From: Alkalicoccus chagannorensis DSM 18086
Lineage (GTDB): Bacteria; Bacillota; Bacilli; Bacillales; Salisediminibacteriaceae
Reading direction: 5' to 3'
DNA length: 64,000 bases
NCBI RefSeq assembly: GCF_000429725.1
Contig: NZ_AUCK01000014.1
Coordinates: 1 to 64,000 of the forward strand
The notes beneath the pieces were generated by a model. The model saw only the letters and a list, made by a program, of their open reading frames with translations, had not been told where the DNA came from and searched no databases. Shown piece after piece: positions 35,443 to 44,091 of the stretch; position 1 is the first letter of the stretch, and every line of letters begins with the position of its first letter. The position numbers and the translations under genes are program-made.

Positions 35443-35645
35443 CAAAGTATAAGAAAGTAAAAGTTTTCATACAGGGGACGGCGGCTTCATGCGCTGCTCG
35501 GTAAGAAACAAAAACGTCTTCTTCCCTCAAAAGGCTTGCAGCGCTTCCGCACGCCGTTCCGACCAAAAGGCGCTTTGAGCTTTTGTTCTTAGGAACGTTT
35601 TTATTAGAAGAGGGCGGCGGCTCCGCGCGCTGCCCGCCGTTTTTT
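35443..35645 (+). repeat. Dispersed intergenic repeat, long copy
   Basis: Blocks in order: AGTATAAGAAAGTAAAAG, TTTTCATACA, GACGGCGGCTTC, GCGCTGC, TCTTCTTCCCTCAAAAG, CCGCACGCCGTTCCGACC, AAAAGGCGCT, TTTTGTTCTTAGGA. It has no coding potential and fills the spacer between DUF4870 gene 1 and the chemotaxis receptor. Confidence 0.6.
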
Positions 35646-35685
35646 TAGCGGCGCGGGTGTCTGCTGGAGAAAGCACCTGGTGCAG

Positions 35686-37173
35686 TCAGGCGGCTGTGTC
35701 TGCTGGTTTATCTCCTTGAATGTTAAACGCGTATTCAACGATAATGATCAGATCGCCTTGTTTGACAGCGGCGAATTTCCCGTAGTATCCGTCCAGGCGG
35801 GTGACAATCGGTGTGAAGATTTTCTGCCGGCTGCCATCTTCTGCAAACGTTTGATACGGCGGGAACAGCTCGAACAAATTCAGTCCGAGGGCCTCTTGTT
35901 CTGTTGCGCAGACGACGGTGCCCGAGGAATCGAGAATCTGGAAATTACCGGTGCCGAGCCTGCCGGCGAGGGCCGAAGCCTGCTCTGGCGTATGGGACGC
36001 ATCGACTTGTTCTTTCAGCAGCTCCAGCTGATTCTCCAGAACGACGTGGATACTCTGGTCGGAAACGAAGGCGTAGACGTGGGAGCTGACTTCCTCTAGA
36101 TCCTGTACGGAAGTCTGCAGGCCGTTCATCTCTTCTTCCACTTGATCAAATGTCCGGCGCACCCGCTGCACCTGTTCTTTGTTTCTGCCTGTTTTTTCTT
36201 CGAGTGTCTGCATTTCGTCATTCATCTGCAGCAGTTCGGTCCGCATCAACTGCAGCGTGTCATTCATTCCGGCCATCTCTTCGCGGGCTGTGCCGGCCTG
36301 CTCAGCGATCGCGGAGATGGCGTCTGCTGCTAGAAAGACTTCTTCCTGCACCTGGGAGGCGAGCGTTTCGTTCACGTTGGTCTGTTCGGCAGCGCCGTCG
36401 AGAGCCCCGGTGACATTCGAAACGGCATCGTTGATTTGGGACAGGGAGTTGGAGGTTCCTTCCGATAGTTTCCGGATTTCATCGGCGACAACCGCAAACC
36501 CTTTCCCGGCTTCTCCGGCCCGGGAGGCTTCAATGCTGGCGTTCAAGGCGAGCAGGTTCGTCTGGTTGGCAATGTCTTCGATCACCTTGGTGAAGGAGAC
36601 GATCTGGGCAGCTGCCTGCTGCACGTCTTCAATCTGCTGTTTCATCGCTGCCGCTTCTGTGCCCATTTTTTTCACGGTTTCAACCGACGTCTCGATGTTT
36701 GTCCGGACAGCGGATGCATCCGCTGCATTCTGTTCAGCTGCGGCCCCCGTCGTAGCTGCGCTCTCCATCACATGTTCGATGGCGGCAGCGGTGCCGTTGA
36801 CGTTGGACTGGACGTCCTGAAATGCCGACGCATAGGTGTCCGTGCTTTCCGCCAGCCCACTGACTTCGCGGCCGGCCTCTTCCATGCGCTCATGATTATC
36901 TTTCATAAACGAGGTCAGTTTTCCCGCCATTTCCGACGTCCGGAGGGAAGCGATGACCATTTCTTCGAACGTTTTTTTCTGGCTCTCGTTCAACTGCTGT
37001 ATGTACGCGAGTGTTTCCGATCCGCTGGTCTGGTGCTGAAGACCATGCATAAAATCTCCGTCTGCTGCTTTTTTCAGCATGTTTTTGATGTGCTGATGCT
37101 TCCGCTGCTGCACGAAGTGGTAGATCAGGGCCCCTGCGGCCGCACCGATCAGAGCCGTAAGTAGATACAACAT
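35686..37173 (-). CDS. Methyl-accepting chemotaxis protein with C-terminal sensor-like domain
   Basis: A 495-residue chemoreceptor. A single N-terminal membrane segment (residues ~1-21) is followed directly by a coiled-coil methylation and signalling region with the conserved hairpin tip [20 protein letters not shown]...VVADEIRKL. There is no periplasmic-type loop between two membrane helices. The last ~120 residues, after the signalling domain, look like a PAS/Cache-like domain ([15 protein letters not shown]..., [20 protein letters not shown]), so sensing would be cytoplasmic and C-terminal. The start at 37173 follows a GGGGG site; a longer frame is unlikely. The ligand is unknown. Confidence 0.88.
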   Translation of the reverse strand: MLYLLTALIGAAAGALIYHFVQQRKHQHIKNMLKKAADGDFMHGLQHQTSGSETLAYIQQLNESQKKTFEEMVIASLRTSEMAGKLTSFMKDNHERMEEAGREVSGLAESTDTYASAFQDVQSNVNGTAAAIEHVMESAATTGAAAEQNAADASAVRTNIETSVETVKKMGTEAAAMKQQIEDVQQAAAQIVSFTKVIEDIANQTNLLALNASIEASRAGEAGKGFAVVADEIRKLSEGTSNSLSQINDAVSNVTGALDGAAEQTNVNETLASQVQEEVFLAADAISAIAEQAGTAREEMAGMNDTLQLMRTELLQMNDEMQTLEEKTGRNKEQVQRVRRTFDQVEEEMNGLQTSVQDLEEVSSHVYAFVSDQSIHVVLENQLELLKEQVDASHTPEQASALAGRLGTGNFQILDSSGTVVCATEQEALGLNLFELFPPYQTFAEDGSRQKIFTPIVTRLDGYYGKFAAVKQGDLIIIVEYAFNIQGDKPADTAA

Positions 37174-37458
37174 ACAAATTCCCCCTTCAAACGTATCGAT
37201 ATGAAACGATTGTACCATACTAAGGAAAGGGAGGAAGGAGGCAGGAACGACTTTTTTCATGACGCCGAAAAGAAACGTTCTCCTCAAGAAGTCGAGCTTT
37301 CATCCCGGGAGAAAGGGGTTTTCTGCACATCAGATTCCCATCCTGTGGAAGAAAAAAATGTTTGTACTTACCTTTTGTGAGCTGGGTCACTGAATAACAT
37401 TCATTTCCTATGCTACAATTTGAAGACAACACCGGGTATTTCGTAGAGGATACAAAGT

Positions 37459-38205
37459 CTATTCATTTTTGTGGTCCAGGTAGGACTGGGTGCGGTGCCA
37501 GGCCCGGTCGTGCGAAATACCATTGGAAGTGTCAGCCTCTTCTTTCAGGCGCTCTTCATCTAATATGTAGACCGTCCGTTTGTGCAGCTCAATAACGCCT
37601 TCCATCTGCAGTTCCCGGAGTGCCCGGCTCACAGATTCCCTGGATGCACCGATCATGGCTGCGGCATGCTGGTGTGTCAGCTTCCAGCCGATACGGATGC
37701 CTTTCTCCGTCCGGACACCAAAGTTGGTGAGGAGATCGAGCAGCAGGTTGGCAGTCCGGATCCGGACATCGTAGAAGGCGAGGTATTCGATTTTTCGGTC
37801 CGCCTGCGTGAGTCGCTCACTCAGAATGTAGACGGTCTTATACAGAAGGCCGGGATAGCGGAAAGCGATGGAACGCATTTCCGGTGCAGGCAGCCGCCAG
37901 ACGACCGTTTCTTCGATAGCTGCAACCGAGGCGGTTCTCACACTGCTGTAATGGAAAACTTCGAGCTCACCGACGGCCTCCCCGGGGAACTGGTGCCCGA
38001 GAACCATCTGTACGCCATGATACTCGCGGAAAATTTTCAGTGTTCCTGAGCGGACAACGTACATGCTGTCTCCATGATCTCCTTCGAAATACAGGACTTG
38101 TTCTCTGGCTAGGTGGATTTCTTCTGTGAAAGAGTCGAGCAGTTCTTTTTCATCCAGAGGAACAGATTCGTGGAAAAAAGGCGTGTAGAGCACATGGTTG
38201 TACAT
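37459..38205 (-). CDS. Crp/Fnr-family transcription regulator
   Basis: A 248-residue DNA-binding regulator. Residues ~20-140 are a cyclic-nucleotide-binding-like beta barrel (EGDHGDSMYVVRSGTLKI), then the dimer helix, then a winged helix with recognition helix AAAMIGASRESVSRALREL. No cluster of cysteines for an iron-sulfur centre is seen, so it is not a typical oxygen-sensing Fnr. GGGAGG precedes the ATG. It is divergent from the GNAT-like gene at 38288 and could control it. The effector is unknown. Confidence 0.9.
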   Translation of the reverse strand: MYNHVLYTPFFHESVPLDEKELLDSFTEEIHLAREQVLYFEGDHGDSMYVVRSGTLKIFREYHGVQMVLGHQFPGEAVGELEVFHYSSVRTASVAAIEETVVWRLPAPEMRSIAFRYPGLLYKTVYILSERLTQADRKIEYLAFYDVRIRTANLLLDLLTNFGVRTEKGIRIGWKLTHQHAAAMIGASRESVSRALRELQMEGVIELHKRTVYILDEERLKEEADTSNGISHDRAWHRTQSYLDHKNE

Positions 38206-38287
38206 GGGTCAGCCTCCCTGTCATTTTTCTGTATTGTACCATATTTCCAACTTTTGTACATTTATTACTCAGAGAGGATGATGTCTT

Positions 38288-38773
38288 ATGAACCGTCATT
38301 TATGGACCGACTTTTATATTACGAAATTACCGGAACTTGGCTATTCCCAGTGTCTGACGAGGCTGTTTGAGAGCAGCGGAGATCAGGACGTCTACTGCGG
38401 GGAGGCATCCATCTTTTTATTTCCTCCGTCGATGCGCCGGCATGTCGGCATGGTTGAGGCAGCGGCTCACGTCTCGGATGACGTAGTGGAAGCCGTACGT
38501 GCCTTCCATCTGGAAAAAGACATGCACCACACGGGTACCGTGGCGGTCATCGGCCGGGTGCATGTTGAAGAGGCGGTACGCGGCCGCGGCCGTGGTACAT
38601 GGTTTGTCGAGGACGTGGTGGATTCGCTGACCGATCTGCAGGTAGATGCCGTGACCGTGCTGCCGGACCTTGGCAACACGGTGTTCCGCCAAAAAACGGA
38701 GGACATGTTTGCCGCTGCCGGATTTCAGACGGTGGACGGCCGTGCGCCGGGCGTCATGAAGCGGGTGCTCTAG
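38288..38773 (+). CDS. GNAT-like acetyltransferase fold protein
   Basis: A 161-residue protein. The segment VIGRVHVEEAVRGRGRGTW fits the acetyl-CoA-binding strand and P-loop of GNAT enzymes (V..-R-G-x-G). The remainder is weakly conserved and substrate residues cannot be named. GAGAGGATG upstream of ATG 38288. It is divergently transcribed from the Crp-like regulator with an 82-base gap. Could also be a GNAT-related protein without catalysis. Confidence 0.65.
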   Translation: MNRHLWTDFYITKLPELGYSQCLTRLFESSGDQDVYCGEASIFLFPPSMRRHVGMVEAAAHVSDDVVEAVRAFHLEKDMHHTGTVAVIGRVHVEEAVRGRGRGTWFVEDVVDSLTDLQVDAVTVLPDLGNTVFRQKTEDMFAAAGFQTVDGRAPGVMKRVL

Positions 38774-38824
38774 TACAGCCCTTTGGGGAAGAAGGGCCCG
38801 GCCGGCGAAGGCAGTCATGTCCCT

Positions 38825-38863
38825 AAAAAACAGAGAGCCCGTCCACGGAGGACGGGCTCTCTG
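38825..38863 (-). terminator. Terminator of the sulfurtransferase gene
   Basis: Perfect 14-bp CAGAGAGCCCGTCC/GGACGGGCTCTCTG stem. The A6 run on its left gives the U tract on the - strand. Confidence 0.85.
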
Positions 38864-38878
38864 ATTGATTCGTCATTC

Positions 38879-38972
38879 TAGCTGTTAGGGAAGAACAAAC
38901 ACTCTGTTCTTCCCTTTGTAATCCTGCAGCGACGCCGCCCACCGCTGCGCGCAAAAGGCGCTGCTTCTTTTT
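38879..38972 (+). repeat. Dispersed intergenic repeat, partial copy
   Basis: GTTAGGGAAGAACAAA, then CTGCAGCGACGCCGC, CGCTGCGCGCAAAAGGCGCT. The CTGCAGCGACGCCGC block is also in the copy at 46970-47156. Confidence 0.5.
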
Positions 38973-38976
38973 TCTA

Positions 38977-39843
38977 TCAGCCGGATTCCATCGGCCTGTT
39001 GTCATCCGAGGCCCATTCGGTGATCGAGCCGTCGTAGACGGACACTTCCGGCTGCCCGATCGCGTGGAGCAGCATGGCATTCCAGGTAGCTGCAATCCCG
39101 CCGCCGCAGTAGGCAATGACTTTTTTGTCCGGGTCCGGCAGGCCGGCTGCAGCGAACGTCTCTCTCAGCGCTGCTTCCTGCGGTGGGCCGTGTGCCGGAC
39201 ATAGGTCATGGAAAAAAATATTTTGACTGCCGGGAATGCTGCCGGGGCGTGGATAGGTCGATGTCTCTCCTCGGTGGTCAGCAGGCGACAGGCAGTTCAT
39301 CAGCAGGATCCCGGGATCGTGCAGCGCCTGCTCCACATCCGCTGTGGACGCATACCAGCCTGGAGCAGGGCGCCCAGCGAAGCTGCCGGGTGCAGGAGTG
39401 ACGGCACCTGATTCGAGCGGCCGGCCTTCTTCTTCCCACTTCGGCATCCCTCCTGCCAGGACGTATACGTTCTCGTGCCCTGCCAGCCGGAACTGCCACC
39501 AGAGTCTGCTCGCCCAGTCCGATGCCTCCGAGGTGCCTGCGACATCCGGACCGCGGTCATAAATCACGATCGTGCTGTCATCCGAAACACCGGCGGCTGC
39601 GGCAGCCTCGGCAAAGGCCGTATGTCCAAGTGCGGTGAACGGATAGGGAGAAGCCGTATCCGAGAAATCCCGGAGCAGGTCAGCAAACACGGCTCCAGGG
39701 ATGTGTGCCTGCTCATAGGCACTACGCCCGCCGGTCACCCGCAGCCCTTCGCTCGTCTCTTCCATAAAAACCGTCGCGTCGAGCAGTGTGATGCGGTCCT
39801 GCTCCTTTTCGACAAAGTCAGTCGTGGCAAATACTTGGTGCAT
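38977..39843 (-). CDS. Two-domain sulfurtransferase (thiosulfate/3-mercaptopyruvate type)
   Basis: A 288-residue protein of two rhodanese domains. The first (residues ~1-140) has the RxAYEQAHIPGAVFADL structural motif and DRGPDVAGTSEAS in place of a catalytic Cys. The second carries the catalytic Cys in AYCGGGIAATWNAMLL. It transfers sulfane sulfur from thiosulfate or mercaptopyruvate to cyanide or thiols; the loop does not settle which donor. The start at 39843 follows AGGAGGG, and a longer frame upstream has no site. Confidence 0.93.
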   Translation of the reverse strand: MHQVFATTDFVEKEQDRITLLDATVFMEETSEGLRVTGGRSAYEQAHIPGAVFADLLRDFSDTASPYPFTALGHTAFAEAAAAAGVSDDSTIVIYDRGPDVAGTSEASDWASRLWWQFRLAGHENVYVLAGGMPKWEEEGRPLESGAVTPAPGSFAGRPAPGWYASTADVEQALHDPGILLMNCLSPADHRGETSTYPRPGSIPGSQNIFFHDLCPAHGPPQEAALRETFAAAGLPDPDKKVIAYCGGGIAATWNAMLLHAIGQPEVSVYDGSITEWASDDNRPMESG

Positions 39844-39979
39844 GCCGGATCCCTCCTGAAAAGTTTTTTCAACAAGGTGGCTTTTGAAGCCGCCTTGTTG
39901 AGCATGATCTCTCTCAAGAATAACGCGGGGATGCTTCCATGACAAAAGAGATGTTTCTGAAAAAATCAGGCGCAGGAGC

Positions 39980-40006
39980 TTAACATTATTGAACATCTGC
40001 CGATAC
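39980..40006 (+). promoter_or_regulatory. Sigma-D (flagellar) promoter of fliD1
   Basis: TTAA (39980-39983), 15-bp spacer, GCCGATAC (39999-40006), against the sigma-D pattern TAAA-N15-GCCGATAT. It lies about 85 bases before the fliD start. Confidence 0.75.
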
Positions 40007-40090
40007 GAGGGGTAGAGAAAACGGTACTGAAAACAGAAAAAGCGTGCCTCGGCCGCCTTTTTCTGTTTTTTATTTAAAGGAGGAACCACA

Positions 40091-41677
40091 ATGGATGGTG
40101 TGAATCGAATGACCGGCTTTGCATCCGGCATGGATATCAATCAGCAGGTGGCGGATATGATGCGAGCGGAGCGTCAACCACTCGAACCAATGCAGCAGGA
40201 TCTGCGGGAGACAGAGATGAAAATTGATGAGTACCGGGACATGAACCGGAAATTCCTCGAATTTGATGACAGTATCCGCGAAAGCATGATCCGAACGAAC
40301 ACGCTCTCGAGCCGGGAAGCGGAGAGTTCGGATGAGTCGCTCGTCTCGGCCTCGGCCACCTCAGCCGCTGGAGAAGGTTCCTACACTGTCTCGGACGTCT
40401 CCCTGTCCCAGCAGGAAGTTCGTGCTTCGGATGGAGCGATCGTGAATGATACGGAGAACTTTGATCCATCGATGCCGATACGGGAGCAGCTGGAGATGAT
40501 CGATGGCATGGAAGAAGGGGAAGACCTCACGTTTGCCATCGCCACGTTCAACGAAGCGGGAGAACAAATAGCGAGAGAGTTCGAGATCGGAGACAACGAC
40601 TCGATGAATGACGTCGTGAACGGGATGAACAACTCGGACCTCGGTATTCAGGCTTTCTTTGATCCCGGTTCGGGGCAGATGTCGATTCAGCGGAGTGAAG
40701 AAGGTGTCTTTAATCCTGATGAGGAAGGGGAAATCCTCTTTGGCGCCATGGACGGCGGCGAGTTTACGGCAACGGAGGACGGCCTGATGACATCAGCCTT
40801 TCAATTTTCCAACGACGACGCCCCGGTTCAGGCCGCATCGAATGCGACCTTCAATCTTAATGGAATCGACATGGAGCAGCAGGGGAACACATACAGCGAG
40901 AATGGTCTGAACCTGACGCTGAATCAGTCGTTTGAAGACCAGTCGGTGCGCATCGATGTCGCTGCGGATGACGACCGCATTTTCGACACCGTCATGGGCT
41001 TTGTCGAAGATTACAACGAGCTCGTCGGAACGGTACAGGAAAAAACGAACGAAGAGTACTTTCGGGATTATGCGCCCCTTACCGACGAACAGCGCCGTGA
41101 ACTGGATGAATCCGAGGTGGAGCTGTGGGAAGAGCGTTCCAACAGCGGTCTCCTGCAGCGGGACAGCATTCTTACAAGCGGTCTCAGCAGCATGCGCCAG
41201 CAGATGTATCAAACTGTCGAATCCGATCAAATGGACGCTTCGTTCAATCAACTGACGGAAATCGGTATCACCACCACGTCGGACTTCCGGCAGGGCGGTA
41301 TCCTGGAAGTGGATGAAGATGAGCTGCGCGCGTCAATTGCCGAAGATCCGGACGCTGTCGAGAATCTGTTCCGCGGAGATGGGGATACACCGGAAGAGCG
41401 TGGGATTGCCCGAAGGGTCCTCGACAGCACGTCGGATGTGATGGCGCAGATCGGCGAACGAGCCGGCAGAACCGACCTCGCTCAAAATGAATCTTTTACG
41501 CTGGGACGCGAATTTGAGCAGCAGCAGGACCGTATCTCCAACTTCGAACGACGAATGGACCAAGTGGAGGAACGCTATTGGAGCCAGTTCACCCGCATGG
41601 AGCAGGCGATGGCCGAAGCGAACAACCAGCAGCAGCAGATGATGTCGCAGATGGGCGGCATGGGCGGCCAGATGTAA
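40091..41677 (+). CDS. fliD: Flagellar hook-associated protein 2, filament cap (copy 1)
   Basis: A 528-residue secreted filament-cap protein that folds and inserts flagellin subunits. It opens with the FliD N-terminal motif MTGFASGMDINQQVADMM and a helical segment. The C-terminal domain has ITTTSDFRQGGILEVDEDELR, followed by the final coiled coil and a Gln/Met/Gly-rich tail. AAAGGAGG precedes ATG 40091. It is separated from the rest of the flagellar genes by a TetR-CDF pair. A diverged second copy is at 44092. Confidence 0.93.
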   Translation: MDGVNRMTGFASGMDINQQVADMMRAERQPLEPMQQDLRETEMKIDEYRDMNRKFLEFDDSIRESMIRTNTLSSREAESSDESLVSASATSAAGEGSYTVSDVSLSQQEVRASDGAIVNDTENFDPSMPIREQLEMIDGMEEGEDLTFAIATFNEAGEQIAREFEIGDNDSMNDVVNGMNNSDLGIQAFFDPGSGQMSIQRSEEGVFNPDEEGEILFGAMDGGEFTATEDGLMTSAFQFSNDDAPVQAASNATFNLNGIDMEQQGNTYSENGLNLTLNQSFEDQSVRIDVAADDDRIFDTVMGFVEDYNELVGTVQEKTNEEYFRDYAPLTDEQRRELDESEVELWEERSNSGLLQRDSILTSGLSSMRQQMYQTVESDQMDASFNQLTEIGITTTSDFRQGGILEVDEDELRASIAEDPDAVENLFRGDGDTPEERGIARRVLDSTSDVMAQIGERAGRTDLAQNESFTLGREFEQQQDRISNFERRMDQVEERYWSQFTRMEQAMAEANNQQQQMMSQMGGMGGQM

Positions 41678-41744
41678 GCACACGCCCGACAACCTTTTAC
41701 GCTGTGAACGGCGGACTCAAGTTCCGCCTGGATATAGGAATTTC

Positions 41745-41786
41745 AAGCACTCCCTTCGAAGCAGCCGCTTCGGAGGGAGTGCTTTG
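41745..41786 (+). terminator. Terminator of fliD1
   Basis: AAGCACTCCCTTCGAAGC (41745-41762) pairs with GCTTCGGAGGGAGTGCTT (41767-41784), then TTG. Confidence 0.7.
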
Positions 41787-41797
41787 TTTGAATAAAT

Positions 41798-41905
41798 AGC
41801 AGGCTGTTGGCGGCTTCCGCAGCTGCTCGGGAAGGATGAAGAACCCATGCTTGCCGTATCCACCGTTCCGGTCCAAAGGCGATCTGCGCTTTTAAGCATT
41901 AGTGG
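41798..41905 (+). repeat. Dispersed intergenic repeat, partial copy
   Basis: GGCGGCTTCCGCAGCTGCTC, GGGAAGGATGAAGAA, CCGTTCCGGTCCAAAGGCG and TGCGCTTTTAAG follow the block order of the family. Confidence 0.5.
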
Positions 41906-41928
41906 AAAAGGGGGAGTTTTTCATTCGT

Positions 41929-42102
41929 GTGACTGCACGTCCGCTCGGAGTGACCGTTCCGGTGCGCGAAACGTCCGCTCCGGCACCTGGAGTGACCGCC
42001 CAGAGCCGTAGTGACTGCTTTTCGCTGCTGAACGTCTGCTGCGGTCTGCTGAGTGACCGCCCGCTGCAGCTGAACGTCCGCTCTGGCAGCACGAACGTCC
42101 GA
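41929..42102. repeat. Degenerate repeat array with a ~20.5-bp period, nine units
   Basis: GTGACYGC-type and AACGTCYGCT-type cores start at 41929, 41950, 41970, 41992, 42011, 42031, 42053, 42073 and 42093, intervals 19-22 bp. The shared core is G(A/T)CCGC. The period equals about two helical turns. The spacer 41678-42316 contains no gene apart from this, the fliD1 terminator and the TetR promoter. Confidence 0.7.
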
Positions 42103-42224
42103 TCGGCTCCCAATCCGGCATCCACGCTGACCGGCAGGATAAAATGCCTTCTTCGCAAACGCCTCTTATGGCATGGAAGTCAAGGCCTCCTCTATCGGCC
42201 CGTTCCCATGGCTCTTCCACCGGC

Positions 42225-42282
42225 TTGACAGAAAGATAACGGTGAGGTAAAGTAGAAAAAGTTAATGACTGACGGTCAGTCA
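42225..42282 (+). promoter_or_regulatory. TetR-CDF promoter with palindromic operator
   Basis: TTGACA (42225-42230), 17-bp spacer, TAAAGT (42248-42253). Downstream is a perfect inverted repeat TGACTGAC/GTCAGTCA at 42266-42282 with one central base, placed at about +6 to +22, typical of TetR autorepression. Confidence 0.8.
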
Positions 42283-42316
42283 CTAAACATCATTCATGTA
42301 TTGGAGGTGAACGGCG

Positions 42317-42901
42317 ATGGGAGAGCACCCGGCCAAATACGAAGCGCTCCTGGAAGCAGCCAAAGCGATTATTGAAGAAGACGGCTTTGATCAGACTTCC
42401 GTATCGAAAGTGACGGAGCGAGCCGGCACAGCCAAAGGCACGTTCTATCTTTATTTCCAGTCAAAAAAAGAGCTCGTCCCGGCGATTGCCCAGCAGATCC
42501 TGGAAGAACAGCTCGCCCGTATTCAGGAAGCTGCCGGGGAAGAGCCGGAGCGGCGGCAGCTGCTCGAGTCGATGATCCGCGTCACCTTTGCGATGACGAA
42601 GCAGTATAAGACGCTGATCACGTTCTGCTATGCCGGCATTTCGCTGTATTATTCGTTTGAACGCTGGGAGGCGCTGTATGAGCCATACAACCGCTGGCTG
42701 TCCGGCGCCTTTGCGCGGCTGCAGGAAGAAGGGAACGTCATGGATGAGCTGGAACCAATGCAGCTCGTGCACTATACGATCGGGCTGGTCGAACATGGAG
42801 CCGAAGGGCATATCCTCTCCCGAGCCGTAGAGCAGACGGAGGACGAAGCCGTCTCCAGGCTCCTGCTTATCACCGATAAAATGATCCGGCCTTCCAAGTA
42901 A
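42317..42901 (+). CDS. TetR/AcrR-family repressor
   Basis: A 194-residue regulator with an N-terminal helix-turn-helix (TSVSKVTERAGTAKGTFYLYF, about residues 27-47) and a helical ligand-binding domain. GGAGGTGA precedes ATG 42317. It is cotranscribed with the cation efflux gene, and the palindrome at 42266-42282 is its likely operator. The ligand is unknown; the neighbour suggests a metal ion or a compound exported by that pump. Confidence 0.92.
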   Translation: MGEHPAKYEALLEAAKAIIEEDGFDQTSVSKVTERAGTAKGTFYLYFQSKKELVPAIAQQILEEQLARIQEAAGEEPERRQLLESMIRVTFAMTKQYKTLITFCYAGISLYYSFERWEALYEPYNRWLSGAFARLQEEGNVMDELEPMQLVHYTIGLVEHGAEGHILSRAVEQTEDEAVSRLLLITDKMIRPSK

Positions 42902-42933
42902 GGCCGGCAGGAAATTATGTTGGAGGAGACATC

Positions 42934-43851
42934 ATGAACGAAGCAAAGGAAAAAAACGTATTGTGGATGTCTGTGATTGCAGCCATTTTATTCAGCGGGG
43001 CCGGTATTGTGTTCGGTCTCCTGTTCCAATCGCAGATGATTTTATTTGATGGACTATACTCGCTGATCAGTGTCGGCTTGTCCTACTTGTCGCTGCTGGC
43101 GGCTTCGTTTATGTCGAAAGCAGACTGGGAACGCTACCCTTTCGGCAAGGACATGGTCCAGCCGCTCGTGATTCTCGTCAAGTATACGGTCATTCTGCTG
43201 CTCGTCCTCGCCTCGCTCACAGCGGCCGCTGTGGCTGTTCTGCAGGGGGGACGGATGATGGATGTCGGGCCGTCCTTTGTCTACAGCCTGATTGGCATGG
43301 CTGCCTGTGCCGGGGTCTGGCTTTATCTGCGCTGGCGTTCTGTGCGGGGGACCTCGGCCCTCGTGAAAGCAGAGTCTGATCAGTGGATGATGGACTCCAT
43401 GATCAGCGTCGCTGTTGCTGTCGGATTTCTGGTGGCTTTTCTGATGGAGCAGACGGGCACCGCTACGGCGCTGGTTCCTTACGTGGACCCGGTGATGGTG
43501 ATCCTCGTCTCTGTCTATTTTCTCCGCTTTCCACTGAAGGAAATGAAAGCAGCACTCGCTGAAGTGCTCGAGATGCGTCCGTCGGATGAAGTCCGGCAGG
43601 ATATTGCCGCCGTCGTGAGCGGCGTAGAAGAAGCGTATGCGATCTCCGAAACGTTTCTGCGGGTGACGAAGGTCGGCAGAACGATCTGGGTCGAAGTTGA
43701 TTTCGTCGCTGAGCCGGATACCCCGCTGGATTCGCTGCGTGTACAGGACCAGATCCGTGAGCAGATCGCATCGGGAATGAACGGCCTTGCTCCGAAAAAA
43801 TGGATGACCGTTTCGTTTATGCACAACCGCCGCTGGGCGGTAGAAGAATAA
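42934..43851 (+). CDS. Cation diffusion facilitator family transporter
   Basis: A 305-residue membrane protein with about six hydrophobic segments and a cytoplasmic C-terminal domain (residues ~205-300), a pattern of CDF divalent-metal/proton antiporters. FDGLYSLISVG in the second helix region and SDQWMMDSMISV in the fifth correspond to the metal-site helices. The motifs are not the zinc-type HxxxD, which argues for another ion, or a non-metal substrate. It is 32 bases after tetR with its own GGAGGAG site. Confidence 0.88.
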   Translation: MNEAKEKNVLWMSVIAAILFSGAGIVFGLLFQSQMILFDGLYSLISVGLSYLSLLAASFMSKADWERYPFGKDMVQPLVILVKYTVILLLVLASLTAAAVAVLQGGRMMDVGPSFVYSLIGMAACAGVWLYLRWRSVRGTSALVKAESDQWMMDSMISVAVAVGFLVAFLMEQTGTATALVPYVDPVMVILVSVYFLRFPLKEMKAALAEVLEMRPSDEVRQDIAAVVSGVEEAYAISETFLRVTKVGRTIWVEVDFVAEPDTPLDSLRVQDQIREQIASGMNGLAPKKWMTVSFMHNRRWAVEE

Positions 43852-43865
43852 GGCTTTTCTATAGT

Positions 43866-43901
43866 GGCTTTAGCCCGGTTGAGGGTCTAAAGCCCTTTTT
43901 T
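43866..43901 (+). terminator. Terminator of the tetR-CDF operon
   Basis: GGCTTTAGCCC (43866-43876) and GGGTCTAAAGCC (43883-43894) form the stem, followed by T6. Confidence 0.85.
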
Positions 43902-43912
43902 GCGTGAAACAG

Positions 43913-43940
43913 TGAAGACTTCCGATGACAAGGCCGATAA
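43913..43940 (+). promoter_or_regulatory. Candidate sigma-D promoter of fliD2
   Basis: TGAA (43913-43916), 16-bp spacer, GCCGATAA (43933-43940). The -10 is good, the -35 and spacing weaker. About 150 bases before the start codon. Confidence 0.5.
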
Positions 43941-44091
43941 TAGAAGCAGAGAGAAAGAGTAAAACCGATTGAAGACCGAAGGAGCAGGGCGGACGGGGGA
44001 AAAGACGGAGGCCGCTGCGGGCACAACGTTTGCTCGAAAGACTGCCTGGAGGCTGCTTCCACAACAGAATAGAGGTAAAGGAGATGGCGAT

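Noticed and set aside
41929-42102. CRISPR array
   Set aside because: Units are only ~20 bp apart, degenerate, without identical repeats or unique spacers, and no cas genes are near.
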